Assembly: GCA_905339215.1 (NCBI GenBank)
Contig: CAJPFN010000013.1
Location: forward strand, 1 to 64,000
Direction of reading: 5' to 3'
From: Rhizobiaceae bacterium
Lineage (GTDB): Bacteria > Pseudomonadota > Alphaproteobacteria > Rhizobiales > Rhizobiaceae
Length of the DNA: 64,000 bases
The position numbers and the translations under genes were made by a program. Shown here one piece after another: positions 8,932-21,363 of this stretch; position 1 is the first letter of the stretch, and each line of letters begins with the position of its first letter. The notes below the pieces were generated by a model. It did not search any database, was not told the DNA's origin, and saw only the letters and a program-made list of their open reading frames with translations.

Positions 8932-9756
8932 TTATTCGGAAGGTTCGTCGACCGTTACGCCGACCTGCAAGGACGCCTCCGCGTCGAGGTCCGAGAGGAA
9001 GGCCTCGATGGTGCGCGCGTTCTCGCCAAAGTCGTGCAGACCGTAACGGGACGCCGAACGCATATCGACATAGGTCGATCCCTGCTCGTCGACGATCCGG
9101 ATGGCTACATCCGACGGAATAGCCAGCAGCAGGGAATAAACCACGGCCTCTATTGTAGTGTCCGCGGCGATGGGCTCGTCGCCCACGGCGTCGGAGGAGA
9201 AGACGACCGACCACGAACGCGCTGCGGCCAGTTGCCTGACGATCGCGAGAGTGCGTTCGGCGGCGAGGTCGTAGCGACGCCCGGTGATCTCGGGATAGTT
9301 GTGCTGCTGGACTGCCGCGGCCTCTTCGCCGATCGGGCCGATCTCGTTCATCTGAGGCATCCTCATACCCTGGAGAAAGGCGAAGCGGGGCGGATCGACG
9401 AGGTCGGTGGAAATGTCGACGAGGGCCGGGTAGGCGAAGAACCGGTAACCGGCGATGAGGAACGGCATCAGGACAACTAACGCCACGCCCGCGCCAAGAA
9501 GACCGTCGCGTGCGCCGGTCCAGCCCTCACGCCAGATCTGCGACAACCCGGCCATGGCTAGGGTAAGGCCGAGCAATGCCAGAACACCGGCCGCACCGAC
9601 GATCCAGAACAGGGAAACCGTATCGATCATGCCGTAGCGGTGGGTGAGCCCCGCCATGGCGAGGAGCACCGCGGAGAAGACCGCGACCCGCCGCGACCAC
9701 CACGCGGAACGGGATCGCCGTTCCAGAATCAGCGCCATAACAAAGCCGACATCCAT
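8932..9756 (-). CDS. DUF1499 domain membrane protein
   Basis: About 274 residues. Three hydrophobic segments fall in the first ~120 residues, followed by a soluble DUF1499 domain that ends with the family signature RSASRYGLHDFGENARTI. DUF1499 proteins are widespread in alphaproteobacteria without an assigned biochemical role. The start is uncertain: ATG 9756 is given, ATG 9738 and GTG 9768 are in frame, and none has a strong ribosome-binding site. The domain has many acidic and Thr/Ser residues and is probably periplasmic. Confidence 0.85.
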   Translation of the reverse strand: MDVGFVMALILERRSRSAWWSRRVAVFSAVLLAMAGLTHRYGMIDTVSLFWIVGAAGVLALLGLTLAMAGLSQIWREGWTGARDGLLGAGVALVVLMPFLIAGYRFFAYPALVDISTDLVDPPRFAFLQGMRMPQMNEIGPIGEEAAAVQQHNYPEITGRRYDLAAERTLAIVRQLAAARSWSVVFSSDAVGDEPIAADTTIEAVVYSLLLAIPSDVAIRIVDEQGSTYVDMRSASRYGLHDFGENARTIEAFLSDLDAEASLQVGVTVDEPSE

Positions 9757-9880
9757 TTGATCGGGCACCGTGCATAGTGCGGATTCCGCCGCGTTTGAAG
9801 CGGCAATCGGCCAAGCGCAGCGATGCGATCGCCGCCAAGAGCGTCAAGGCACCCGAGCCTTGGTCCAGTCGCCGCCCACC

Positions 9881-11509
9881 TCAAGCGGTCGGCAGCCTGT
9901 AGCCCCTGAACTGCTCGCGCAGCGTAGTCTTCTGAATCTTGCCAGTCGCAGTGTGCGGGATCTCGGCAACGAAGGCGACGTCGTCGGGCATCCACCACTT
10001 CGCCACCTTGCCTTCCATATAGCCGAGGATATCCTCCCGCGACGGCTCCCTGCCCGGCTTGCGCACGACGACGAGCAGGGGCCGCTCGTCCCACTTCGGA
10101 TGGGAAACGCCGATCACCGCAGCTTCGGCTATATCGGGATGGCCCACCGCCAGATTCTCGAGATCGATGGTCGATATCCACTCGCCGCCCGACTTGATCA
10201 CGTCCTTGGCGCGGTCGGTGATCTGCATGTAGCCGTTGGGATCGATATGGGCGACGTCGCCGGTGTCGAACCATCCCTCGCTGTCGAACTGTTCCTTGCC
10301 AGCACCGCCGTAATAGGCCTTCGCCACGGCCGGACCGCGGACCTTGAGGCGACCGAAGGTCTTGCCGTCCCACGGCAGTTCGGTATCGTCGTCGTCGGTC
10401 ACCTTCATCTCGACGCCGAACGGCGCGTAGCCCTGTTTCTGCTGGATATCGAGACGGGCATCGCCGCTGAGGTCGGCGTACTCCGGTTTGAGGGTGCACA
10501 GGGAGCCGAGCGGGCTCATCTCGGTCATGCCCCAGGCATGGATGACGTCAACGTCGTAGTTCTCCTGGAACTTCTTGGTCATGGCACGCGGGCAGGCGGA
10601 ACCGCCAATGACCACTTTCTTCAAGTATGTCAGTGGCTTGCCGGTTTCCTCGAGATACTGGAGAAGCATCAGCCACACTGTCGGCACGGCGGCGGTGAAG
10701 GTCACCTTCTCGGTGTCGAGGAGTTCGTAGATCGACGCGCCATCCATCTTGCCGCCCGGCATGACCAACTTGGCACCGATCATCGGCGCGCTCTGGCCTA
10801 GACCCCAGGCATTGGCGTGGAACATCGGCACGACGGGCAGAATGACATCGCGCGAGGAAATTCCCATGGCGTCGGGCATCGCCGCCATCATGGCGTGAAT
10901 AACGTTGGAACGGTGGCTGTAGAGCACCCCTTTGGGGTCTCCCGTGGTGCCGGACGTGTAGCACATGCCCGCGGCGGTGTTCTCGTCGAAGCTCTTCCAT
11001 GCAAAATCGCCGTCAGCGTCTGCCAACCACTCCTCATAAGGCACGGCATTGGCCAGCGATGTCTGCGGCATATGCGCAGCATCGGTGAGAACAATCACCT
11101 TTTTCAAGGACTTAACCGCCGGCGCCAGCTTCTCTATCAGCGGGACGAAGGTAAGGTCGACGAAGACCGCCCTGTCCTCGGCGTGATTCATGATCCAGGC
11201 AATCTGTTCGGGAAAGAGCCGGGGATTGAGCGTATGATAGACGCCGCCCATGCCCATGATCCCGAACCACGCCTCCAGATGACGTGCCGAGTTCCAGGCG
11301 AGTGTCGCAATGCGGTCGCCGAGCCCATAGCCTTCGCGTTCGAGCTTCTGCGCCACCTTGAGAGCGCGCAGGCGCAGGTCACGGTAGGTGGTACGGACGA
11401 TGGGCCCTTCGACCGACCGGGAGACGATCTCTCGGTTGCCATGTTGCCGTGCGGCATTGTCGATGATCTTGTGGCAAAGTAGCGGCCAGTCCTGCATCAG
11501 TCCGGGCAT
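9881..11509 (-). CDS. AMP-forming acyl-CoA synthetase (medium/long-chain fatty acid-CoA ligase)
   Basis: 542 residues, the length of FadD13/AlkK-type ligases. The ATP/AMP motif [11 protein letters not shown] is near residues 184-194, the acyl/adenylate motif WGMTEMSP near 325, the hinge/Asp motif WFDTGD near 420, and the catalytic C-terminal lysine in [12 protein letters not shown] near 520. The enzyme activates a carboxylic acid to its acyl-AMP and then its CoA thioester for beta-oxidation or lipid synthesis. ATG 11509 has an excellent GGAGG site 8 bases upstream; the longer open frame to 11923 is not needed. It is monocistronic as far as seen. Chain-length specificity cannot be read from sequence. 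Confidence 0.93.
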   Translation of the reverse strand: MPGLMQDWPLLCHKIIDNAARQHGNREIVSRSVEGPIVRTTYRDLRLRALKVAQKLEREGYGLGDRIATLAWNSARHLEAWFGIMGMGGVYHTLNPRLFPEQIAWIMNHAEDRAVFVDLTFVPLIEKLAPAVKSLKKVIVLTDAAHMPQTSLANAVPYEEWLADADGDFAWKSFDENTAAGMCYTSGTTGDPKGVLYSHRSNVIHAMMAAMPDAMGISSRDVILPVVPMFHANAWGLGQSAPMIGAKLVMPGGKMDGASIYELLDTEKVTFTAAVPTVWLMLLQYLEETGKPLTYLKKVVIGGSACPRAMTKKFQENYDVDVIHAWGMTEMSPLGSLCTLKPEYADLSGDARLDIQQKQGYAPFGVEMKVTDDDDTELPWDGKTFGRLKVRGPAVAKAYYGGAGKEQFDSEGWFDTGDVAHIDPNGYMQITDRAKDVIKSGGEWISTIDLENLAVGHPDIAEAAVIGVSHPKWDERPLLVVVRKPGREPSREDILGYMEGKVAKWWMPDDVAFVAEIPHTATGKIQKTTLREQFRGYRLPTA

Positions 11510-11690
11510 GTGAAAACCTCCCTCCGGGCGAATGGCGGCAATCTTGGCTCCGCGCGCGGCTTTGTCCAGAGGGTAGAAGGCGTTACGCAAAGGCAGCGAC
11601 AGAGTCACCGCGACCGTGCCAGACGGCCTCAGCCGGTCCTGCCTTATTGCGGCCATGCTGCTCGAAGAAACCGGCGGGCGGCAGGGGGTT

Positions 11691-12317
11691 ATGACGGCGC
11701 AAGCCGCATTCCACAGCGAGGCCTCCATGGACACGCCCCAGCCCCCCGCCGATACGACCCCCCTCCCGGTCCCGGACCAGATCGCGGTGACGACCGGCGA
11801 AGCCGGTTCTGCGCCTACTTCCGAGCCGGCGGTCGACGTCGGCAGTTCCCCTTCCATCGAAACGGAGCAACCCGAGGCGGAAGCCCAACAGCAGGTCTCG
11901 ATGGCGTCGCACTCGGCGGCCAACGCGCCGGAACCCGACCTTGCGCCGGCACATCATGGTAGCGCGCCCGTGAGCGCCGGCGCAGGAGAAGATCCGTCGG
12001 AGGGCAATGCCGAAGCCAACGACGCCGAGGGGGCCACCAAGGCGTTCGATCCAGAGGCCTTCGACGAGGCGCTGAAGCAGGTTCTCTCGTCCGCCGGCGG
12101 CGAACTGCTGTTCCGCTTCACGGAACACTCCGTCATCGGCGAGAAGATTGCGGCGGTCCGCCTCGGCGATGGAGAAGCCAGGCTTATTGCACTCGTCATC
12201 CTGCCACCCCACGGCGATCCGCTACGCGTCGAACCGGTTGAAGACAGCGAGAATCCGCTTGCTCCCCTGGCGAAGTCCTACGCCTCGCTGGTCGACGCGT
12301 GGGAGGCTGCGGCCTGA
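11691..12317 (+). CDS. Hypothetical protein with Pro/Ala/Glu-rich N-terminus
   Basis: 208 residues from ATG 11691, which follows a GGGGG stretch by 2-6 bases; ATG 11727 is the alternative. The first ~110 residues are low-complexity and acidic, rich in Pro, Ala, Glu and Ser, and look disordered. The last ~100 residues look folded, with GGELLFRFTEHSVIGEKI, a beta-rich LIALVILPP segment and SYASLVDAWEAA. I do not recognise a domain. No signal peptide or membrane helix is seen. It lies between the ligase (divergent) and the transaminase (same strand, 127 bases away). Confidence 0.65.
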   Translation: MTAQAAFHSEASMDTPQPPADTTPLPVPDQIAVTTGEAGSAPTSEPAVDVGSSPSIETEQPEAEAQQQVSMASHSAANAPEPDLAPAHHGSAPVSAGAGEDPSEGNAEANDAEGATKAFDPEAFDEALKQVLSSAGGELLFRFTEHSVIGEKIAAVRLGDGEARLIALVILPPHGDPLRVEPVEDSENPLAPLAKSYASLVDAWEAAA

Positions 12318-12444
12318 CGATGCCCGGCGATAGCTCGCGACGGCAGTTGCAGCCGATCCTGGACCGTACGTTTCCGTCGTCGCGGCCTCTTACGCCTGTA
12401 CCCGGATCGACTAGGGTGTCGCCGACGCCTAGGAGTTGCCGAGC

Positions 12445-13836
12445 ATGAACAGCCTTCCGCCCCTTTCCAACCTCGAGACGCGCGACGTCGAGTCGCTACT
12501 TCATCCTTACACGCCCATCCATCGGCTGCGGTCGATCGGCGCGATGGTGATGGAGAGGGGGGCCGGCGTCCATGTCTACGACACGAGGGGCCGGGCATAC
12601 ATCGAAGGCATGTCCGGTCTCTGGTGCGCCGGTCTCGGCTTCGGTGATGAGGAGATGGTGGAAGCGGCGATCGAACAGATGCGGACCCTCCCCTTTTATC
12701 ACGTGTTCGGCGCCAAGAGCACAGAACCGGCAATCGAACTCGCCGAGAAGCTCAAGGAGATCGCGCCGATGCCGGTCTCGCGCGTACTTTTCACGTCCTC
12801 GGGCTCTGAGGCCAACGACACGCAGGTGAAGCTCGCCTGGTACTACAACAACGCACTCGGCCGACCGAACAAGAAGAAGATCATCTCGCGGGTGAAAGCC
12901 TATCACGGCGTCACGGTCATGGCCGGGTCGCTGACCGGCCTGCCGGCCAACCACCTTAACTGGGACCTGCCGGTGGACAGGGTCCTGCACGCCGACTGCC
13001 CGCACCACTACCGGTATGCAAAGGACGGGGAAACCGAGGTGGAATTCGTTTCACGGCTGGCCAATTCGCTTCGCGAACTCATCGAGAGGGAGGGACCGGA
13101 CACGATTGCGGCAATGATCGCCGAGCCGGTGATGGGCGCAGGCGGCGTCATCGTCCCGCCTAAGGATTACTTTCCTGCAATCCAGCCGATCCTGGAAGAG
13201 CATGACATCCTTTTCATCGACGACGAAGTGATCAACGGCTTCGGGCGCACCGGTAACTGGTGGGGGTGCCAGACGCTCGGGATGAAGCCGACGACCATCT
13301 CGGCCGCCAAGCAGCTGACCGCGGCCTATGCCCCCCTCGGCGCCGTGCTGGTCCCGGAAGAGATCTACCAAGCTTGCGTCGACAATTCGGCCGCGGCCGG
13401 AACCTTTGGCCACGGCTTCACCTATGGCGGACACCCGCTCGGCTGCGCGCTCGGTGTCAAGGCAATCGAGATCTACCAGAAGAGGGATATCCTCGGCCGC
13501 GTACGTGCCTTGGCCCCGGTGTTCGCAGCACGGCTGACGCGGATAGCCGAGCATCCGCTAGTCGGCGAAACACGCTTCTGCGGTCTCGTCGGGGGGGCCG
13601 AACTGGTCGCCGACAAGGCGACGAAACGGCCCTTCGATCCGAAGCAGGGCGTCGCCGCCCAGTTATCGCGCTTCGTTGAGAACCACGGGGCGATCCTGCG
13701 CTCCCTCGGCGACACCATCGCGTTCTGCCCACCTATGATCATCACGGAGGCGGAACTCAACGAGCTGTTCGATCGATTCGAGCGGGCGCTGGCCGACACC
13801 GAGGCCTGGGTACACAAGGAAGGCCTGAGGGCATAG
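12445..13836 (+). CDS. Class III PLP-dependent aminotransferase (omega-transaminase type)
   Basis: 463 residues starting at ATG 12445 with AGGAG 9 bases upstream. Subgroup III features: SGSEANDTQVK (phosphate-binding region, ~residue 120), YHGVTVMAGS, IDDEVINGFGRTG (Asp that contacts the pyridine ring) and the Schiff-base lysine K289 in SAAKQLTAAYAPLGA. The N-terminus (HPYTPIHRL) matches the pyruvate-dependent taurine/beta-alanine/polyamine transaminase group, which is often annotated as aspartate aminotransferase family protein. It moves an amino group from a terminal amine to pyruvate; the natural donor cannot be inferred from the neighbourhood. Confidence 0.9.
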   Translation: MNSLPPLSNLETRDVESLLHPYTPIHRLRSIGAMVMERGAGVHVYDTRGRAYIEGMSGLWCAGLGFGDEEMVEAAIEQMRTLPFYHVFGAKSTEPAIELAEKLKEIAPMPVSRVLFTSSGSEANDTQVKLAWYYNNALGRPNKKKIISRVKAYHGVTVMAGSLTGLPANHLNWDLPVDRVLHADCPHHYRYAKDGETEVEFVSRLANSLRELIEREGPDTIAAMIAEPVMGAGGVIVPPKDYFPAIQPILEEHDILFIDDEVINGFGRTGNWWGCQTLGMKPTTISAAKQLTAAYAPLGAVLVPEEIYQACVDNSAAAGTFGHGFTYGGHPLGCALGVKAIEIYQKRDILGRVRALAPVFAARLTRIAEHPLVGETRFCGLVGGAELVADKATKRPFDPKQGVAAQLSRFVENHGAILRSLGDTIAFCPPMIITEAELNELFDRFERALADTEAWVHKEGLRA

Positions 13837-13975
13837 TGTCGTCCGGCGCGACGCAGACGCTCGGGCGGCACGCCGCCATGTCTTTTCATGCCGCAAACTC
13901 ATTTGCCCGAGGCGTCGCTTTGTCGTAGGGGCATTTCGTCCTTGAAGTCGTTTTCAGCGTGGGCGATCGGACGGG

Positions 13976-15505
13976 GTGTTGGTGACAGGACAATACCAAA
14001 TCGGCGTATCCCCCCTGAGGTGGCACTATCTGTGCGCCGCGTTCGCCAGCCTCGCGCTTTCGGCGTGGAGCATATGGATCGGTACCATCCCCAATCCCGA
14101 TGCCGTGCTCTACCTCCGTGCATCCGACTACCTTGCCGCGGGGCGCATCTACGACGGGCTGGCGATCTACAAATGGCCGGCCTACAGCGTCGTTATCGCA
14201 CTCACCCAGATGGCGACAGGCCTGGAGGCGCTCGTCGCTGCACAAATCGTCAACGCGCTGTTCGCACTTGTCACGACACTCGTCTTCATCGCCCTGGCGT
14301 CGGAATTCTCCAACCGGGACCGCGCCGTGGTCACGATCGCGACGGCCTTCATCGTCTTCCATCCGCAGCTGCTGCAGTTGCGTTCATGGATCATCCGCGA
14401 CCACGGCTACATCGCGCTGTTCATGGCGGCGGTGTACTTGGCGGTTGCCGACAACGAACGGCCGACGGTGTGGCGGAAGCTAGCTCTCGCGGCGGCGCTC
14501 CTCGGCGCGAGCTTCTTCCGCGTAGAAGGTCTCTACCTCATCCTTCTCGTGGCCGGGTATTATGTCCTGAAGAGGCTGCGAACGCTCACAGCGCAGGTAT
14601 CGACCATCGCCGTGTTCATTTTCGGGGTAACGCTGCTGCTGCCTTTCGCCTTCGGCGTCTGGGTCAACGGGACCTTCGGCAAATGGGTCGCCGGCAAGGC
14701 CGCAACGATCGACCTTACCCTATTCACGGATGTCATCCAGCGTCGGGTCGACATACTCGCGACGGAAGTCCTACAGGGCGGCTCGGGCCGGAAATGGTCG
14801 GCCTACGCGAGCGTCGTCCTTGGCATGACGGTGATGGACACGATTCGCGCGATCACGCCGGTCTTCGCACTCTATGGCCTTTTCGCCTTTATTCCCAACC
14901 GGCTGGTACCCAGAAAGGCGATCCTGCCGATCGCGTGGTTTACTCTCGCGCAGATACCGATGCTATTCCTCTTCGGGTTCATCAACGCACTGATGGACTG
15001 GCGCTATCCGATGGCATTGGCTCTGCTCGCCATGTTCGGGATCATTTTTTGCGCAACGGCGAGTTGGCGGGAACTGCTCATGTTCCGGCCGCGCGCCTTC
15101 CTCGTCTTTCCTTCGCTGGTGGTCGCGAGCCTGGTGACACTCATCTACGATATGCCGCAGCCGAGCGCGTCACATCACATCAAGGACGCGGGCCAGTGGA
15201 TTCGAACGAACGTCCCCAAGTCATCGAGAATCTGGATCAATGAAACGAGGGTTGCCTACTTCTCCGGGCGCCCCTACCGGACAACGGGTGGCGTTACGCA
15301 TCTTCTTGGACTGCCGCCAACCGAATTTGAGAAGACGAAAGAATTCGACGTGCTCGTCGTATGGTCCGGGGGCGATCAGAAGACGGTCCCGGTTCCTATC
15401 GACCTGGGCGGCCTCCCGCCGATCGCGACGTTCGCCTCGAACAGCGAGAGCATCCATATTTACGCGGTCTGCGCAGAAATGATCCGCTGCGACATGGGTG
15501 GATAA
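13976..15505 (+). CDS. Polytopic membrane protein, GT-C-like glycosyltransferase (GT39/GT83 type)
   Basis: About 509 residues with roughly ten hydrophobic segments spread over the first 400, then a soluble C-terminal domain. Just after the first helix is NPDAVLYLRASDYLAAG; an acidic residue in the first periplasmic loop is typical of GT-C enzymes that use polyprenyl-phosphate sugars. This fits ArnT/PMT-like proteins, but similarity is weak and the assignment is from topology. The start is uncertain: GTG 13976 is given, GTG 13982 is in frame and no ATG is available nearby. It opens a region of surface-glycan genes. GC is in line with the chromosome. Confidence 0.7.
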   Translation: MLVTGQYQIGVSPLRWHYLCAAFASLALSAWSIWIGTIPNPDAVLYLRASDYLAAGRIYDGLAIYKWPAYSVVIALTQMATGLEALVAAQIVNALFALVTTLVFIALASEFSNRDRAVVTIATAFIVFHPQLLQLRSWIIRDHGYIALFMAAVYLAVADNERPTVWRKLALAAALLGASFFRVEGLYLILLVAGYYVLKRLRTLTAQVSTIAVFIFGVTLLLPFAFGVWVNGTFGKWVAGKAATIDLTLFTDVIQRRVDILATEVLQGGSGRKWSAYASVVLGMTVMDTIRAITPVFALYGLFAFIPNRLVPRKAILPIAWFTLAQIPMLFLFGFINALMDWRYPMALALLAMFGIIFCATASWRELLMFRPRAFLVFPSLVVASLVTLIYDMPQPSASHHIKDAGQWIRTNVPKSSRIWINETRVAYFSGRPYRTTGGVTHLLGLPPTEFEKTKEFDVLVVWSGGDQKTVPVPIDLGGLPPIATFASNSESIHIYAVCAEMIRCDMGG

Positions 15506-15764
15506 GCAGGCGAGTGGATGGGTGGCGACAAGACGCTCCTCCAACTCCTGGGGAACGTCCAGCGCGAGCAGATGGATGGCCGCGCCGCGCTTATCACCGT
15601 GAAACGTCGGGTCGTTGCACCATCCGCCTTTGTGCAGCCATCCGCAACGTCGCTCGACGCCCGCCGGCGCGACCGCGCGTCCCGAAAGCGCGGGGATTGT
15701 GCATATCGGCCGGTCCGGGAGGGCGGCCGCGCGATTCATGCACAGTCGCTGTCGACGGACCGAA

Positions 15765-16592
15765 TCACCACCGGGCGAGCTTGTTCATCAGCCGCCGAAT
15801 TCCTTTGGATTCCTGCCTATGTTGCCGGATGAGATGCTGCTTTGGCGAGGGGACCAGGATAATCGCGTCCAAGCCGTGCATTTGCCGCGCGAGATCGTAG
15901 TAACCTGAAACGCGGGCTCGATATCGAGAATAAAACCGCGTTCGCAGCGGATAGTGTTCGACGAAGACTTCGGGGCGGATGGTTACCCTGCTCGGTCTGG
16001 CAGAGTGCAGCCGATAGAAGAATTCCTCGTGTTCCCTCAGCTTGAGTTCGGGCCGCCAAGGATTCTCCTTCAAGAAAGATGTGCTGGCCAGGAACGCATT
16101 GTGGCAGAAATCATAGACTGCAAATCCCTGGCGATGCCCCTTCATATGCTCGATAAGTAGCTTAAGTGTATTTTCCTGCAAATCAAATACGCCATGATAT
16201 AGTATCTCATCTCGGCCGAAATTCATCACGCGACAGCCGCAAATATCGAACTCCCCGGTTGCAAGCGGTTCTTTTAACAAATCCAAACGGGTATTGTTTG
16301 TGAATAACATGTCGTCATCGATAAGCATCGTATACTTTGTATTAACAGCAGAAACACCTAGATTGCGTCCAGCCGAGAGACCTATGTTGAAATCCGTCTT
16401 GAGATAGGTTGTCAGGCGATCGAATTCGGCGGAGTCGATTGCTAGACGGCTGTCGTCGACAACGACGATCGGCGTCAGTGGGTAGAATGTACGAATCGAA
16501 AGGTAGCTCGCCCTGACGGCTTCCGGGCGCTCGAATGTCTTTATCACGATGGTGATGTCATCCATCACCGGGCGATCAGAGGATTCACGCAT
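15765..16592 (-). CDS. Family 2 glycosyltransferase (GT-A fold)
   Basis: 275 residues. The N-terminus DDITIVIKTFERPEAV is the nucleotide-binding beta-alpha start of GT2 enzymes, and VVVDDSRLAI continues the fold. The metal-binding acidic motif is LIDDDMLF near residue 97. Codons are visibly richer in A and T than in neighbouring genes (for example around 16180-16380), a sign of horizontal acquisition. ATG 16592 has GGGGAG about 12 bases upstream and lies just inside the 3' end of the broken gene upstream, suggesting former translational coupling; ATG 16565 is an alternative. The donor and acceptor sugars are unknown; an LPS or capsule role is inferred from neighbours. Confidence 0.85.
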   Translation of the reverse strand: MRESSDRPVMDDITIVIKTFERPEAVRASYLSIRTFYPLTPIVVVDDSRLAIDSAEFDRLTTYLKTDFNIGLSAGRNLGVSAVNTKYTMLIDDDMLFTNNTRLDLLKEPLATGEFDICGCRVMNFGRDEILYHGVFDLQENTLKLLIEHMKGHRQGFAVYDFCHNAFLASTSFLKENPWRPELKLREHEEFFYRLHSARPSRVTIRPEVFVEHYPLRTRFYSRYRARVSGYYDLARQMHGLDAIILVPSPKQHLIRQHRQESKGIRRLMNKLARW

Positions 16593-17288
16593 CTACAAGC
16601 TCGCTCCCCGCAAAACAGCGGTCCCCGACAGGATCGTTATGGAGACAAGTGAATCGTGATTCAAGGCGGCTCAGAAGTCGAGCGGTTCGTCGCATACCGA
16701 AGCGAACAGAAGAGCAGCCGTTCCACATGAGCCAACGGTCGCTGGTCCATCGCAGATCGCCAAATAATCGCCTACCCTCGAGCGGTCTGAAAGCGTTGAC
16801 ATCTGCGATCGGCAAGAAATCGTCTTCGACGAAGCCGAACGCCCGCGGACGGCTGGGGCGGTTCAGACATTTTGCCACATCCCATTCAACCCGACACCGT
16901 GAGAACGGCTGTCATTCCGCTCGGACCCGGGACTGTTGGGGGAATTGTCAACCACAACATGGACGTTGTGGGTGATTTCGCGCCGACCAGCGCAAGGTGC
17001 GTTTCGAGCATTCCCGGATCTTCGAAGGCGACAGTTGCGATCAAATCTCGGCCGGCGGTACCGCGTTGAACCCCGTCTCGTTTTCGGAAATCGCGCAAAC
17101 GCATATACTTTGCGTCGCTCCGACGATATCTACGCGTCTTGATAGCCTGGGTGAGGGGTCGCAGGTGCTAAAAGCCAGGAAGCGAATATCCGGATAGGCG
17201 TTTCGCCATAGAGCTGCGCGTCGTTTGAACTACAAGCCTCCATCAGCAAAACGACCGATGTATTAATCTTAGTCGGTCTCATCGGCAT
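16585..17288 (-). pseudogene. Decayed glycosyltransferase-like gene with several frameshifts
   Basis: No single reading frame covers this 700-base stretch, but protein-like segments follow one another on the minus strand and change frame each time in the same direction. They are TSVVLLMEACSSND (~17270-17230), RNAYPDIRFLAF (~17215-17180), IATVAFEDPGMLETHLALVG (~17040-16982), VHVVVDNSPNSPGS (~16965-16920) and, after a stop at 16863-16865, RAFGFVEDDFLPI with DRWLMWNGCSSVRF down to the stop at 16585. The VVVDNS and EDDF elements resemble GT2-type nucleotide/metal sites. The simplest reading is one glycosyltransferase gene that has lost about four single bases. Sequencing error is an alternative. 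The exact 5' end and the family are uncertain. Confidence 0.6.
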
Positions 17289-17316
17289 CCGGTAAAAAGT
17301 TCGATACCCCATCGCC

Positions 17317-18444
17317 ATGCGGATCGCATTAGGAATTCAGAAGCTCCGGCCGGTCGGCGGTCTCGAAGATAACTGCCTGCGCATTGCCGCAGAGTTGGAG
17401 CGGCGTGGCCACGAGGTGACGCTGTTCACGTCGGCAAGGGATGATGTTCCGTACCGGCACGTCCGCCTGAAACCGCCGACCTTCTCGATGACCAACCACG
17501 GCCGGGCTCGCGCCTTCGCCAGAAGCTTCGTCGCGGCGAGCCGCGGTCGTTTCGATCGAACCGTCGCCTTCCAGCCGGCGCCGGGAGCTGACATTCTGTT
17601 CCTGGCCGATGTCCTGCGCAACAGGACCGACGCCCCTTTGCTGAAACGGCTGACGCCCCGTTTTCGCAGTCATGCCGCGCTCGAAGAAGGCTGCTTCGGT
17701 CCACAGGCAAACACCCGCATCATCGGGTTGGCCCAACCTCAGATGCGCGCCTTTGCCGAACGCTACCCTTCGAGCCGCGAGCGGATAGCGATCATTCCGC
17801 CGACATTGCCGCCGTCGCGGCGCCGCGCCGACCTGCGCGGGTCCGAAACGCGCCTGGCGGCAAGGGAACGCCTCGGCCTCGATCCCCGCTCGATCGTCTG
17901 GCTGTGGCTCGGCCTCCAGCCAATCGTCAAGGGACTCGATCGCGTTGTCGAGGCGCTGGCGCGCAGTCCGAATGCGGTCCTGCTGGTGGGTGGCCTGACC
18001 TCTACGGACGGCAAAGCGCGCAAGGATTTCGCGCGCGCGACCCGGCTTAGCATCGGGGAGCGCATTCGCTGGCTCGGCTACGTCTCGGAGGACAGATACT
18101 TCGATGCCGTCGCAGCCGCCGATCTGCTCGCCCACCCGGCAAGGGTCGATGTCACAGGCGGGGTCATCCTTGAAGCGATCGTCAACGGCCTGCCGGTCGT
18201 GGCAACTGACGTCTGTGGCTTCGCTCCCCATATCGCGTTGAGCGGCGCGGGACGGGTGGTGCCGTCCCCGTTCGATCCCGAGACGTTCGTCACCGCGCTG
18301 AAGGCGGTCGGCGAAGAGGACGGCGCGGCGCTGACTGCCCGCGGCGTCGCGTATGGCGCCGATCCCCTCCTCTACTCCGGCATCGAATCCGCCTGCGACC
18401 TCATCGAAGCCGAGGAGTGGCCGGCATCCCGCGACGTCCTCTGA
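17317..18444 (+). CDS. Family 4 glycosyltransferase, WaaG-like
   Basis: 375 residues from ATG 17317. The N-terminus MRIALGIQKLRPVGGLEDN matches the acceptor-side start of GT4 enzymes. The segment LADVLRNRTD...LLKRLTPRFRSHAALEEGCF aligns by eye with the corresponding region of E. coli WaaG, the LPS core heptose glucosyltransferase. The C-terminal Rossmann half has the donor-binding motif GGVILEAIVNGLPVVATDVC, with the Glu of the EX7E type. It is expected to be cytoplasmic or membrane-associated and to retain the anomeric configuration. It is divergent from the broken gene next to it. The role in LPS core assembly is family inference. Confidence 0.87.
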   Translation: MRIALGIQKLRPVGGLEDNCLRIAAELERRGHEVTLFTSARDDVPYRHVRLKPPTFSMTNHGRARAFARSFVAASRGRFDRTVAFQPAPGADILFLADVLRNRTDAPLLKRLTPRFRSHAALEEGCFGPQANTRIIGLAQPQMRAFAERYPSSRERIAIIPPTLPPSRRRADLRGSETRLAARERLGLDPRSIVWLWLGLQPIVKGLDRVVEALARSPNAVLLVGGLTSTDGKARKDFARATRLSIGERIRWLGYVSEDRYFDAVAAADLLAHPARVDVTGGVILEAIVNGLPVVATDVCGFAPHIALSGAGRVVPSPFDPETFVTALKAVGEEDGAALTARGVAYGADPLLYSGIESACDLIEAEEWPASRDVL

Positions 18445-18454
18445 TACCGTCCGG

Positions 18455-21121
<2,667 letters not shown>

Positions 21122-21363
21122 CGCGCGTCCTCGCCAAGGGAATCTGGTGCCGACGTCATATTCGTTCGAAGTCCGGCCTGCCACGGAAAAATCGGTTGAA
21201 AGGATCAAGGTTTCGACGCACTGACGACGCCGGATTTCGTGAGGTTTCATACGGTGGCAAGGTACTCACGCTTGTGAGGATCGCGGCATGCAGTCGGCCT
21301 CGTTATGCGCTTTTGACAATCGAGGAAGACAGCGGCTCCGGGAACGCGGCGGGCGGAGCTGCA

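Noticed and set aside
17130-17318. Short minus-strand frame starting MAMGYRTFYRMP considered as its own small gene
   Set aside because: Only its middle part looks coding, and that part runs on in other frames into the glycosyltransferase-like segments, so it fits better as the 5' piece of the broken gene.
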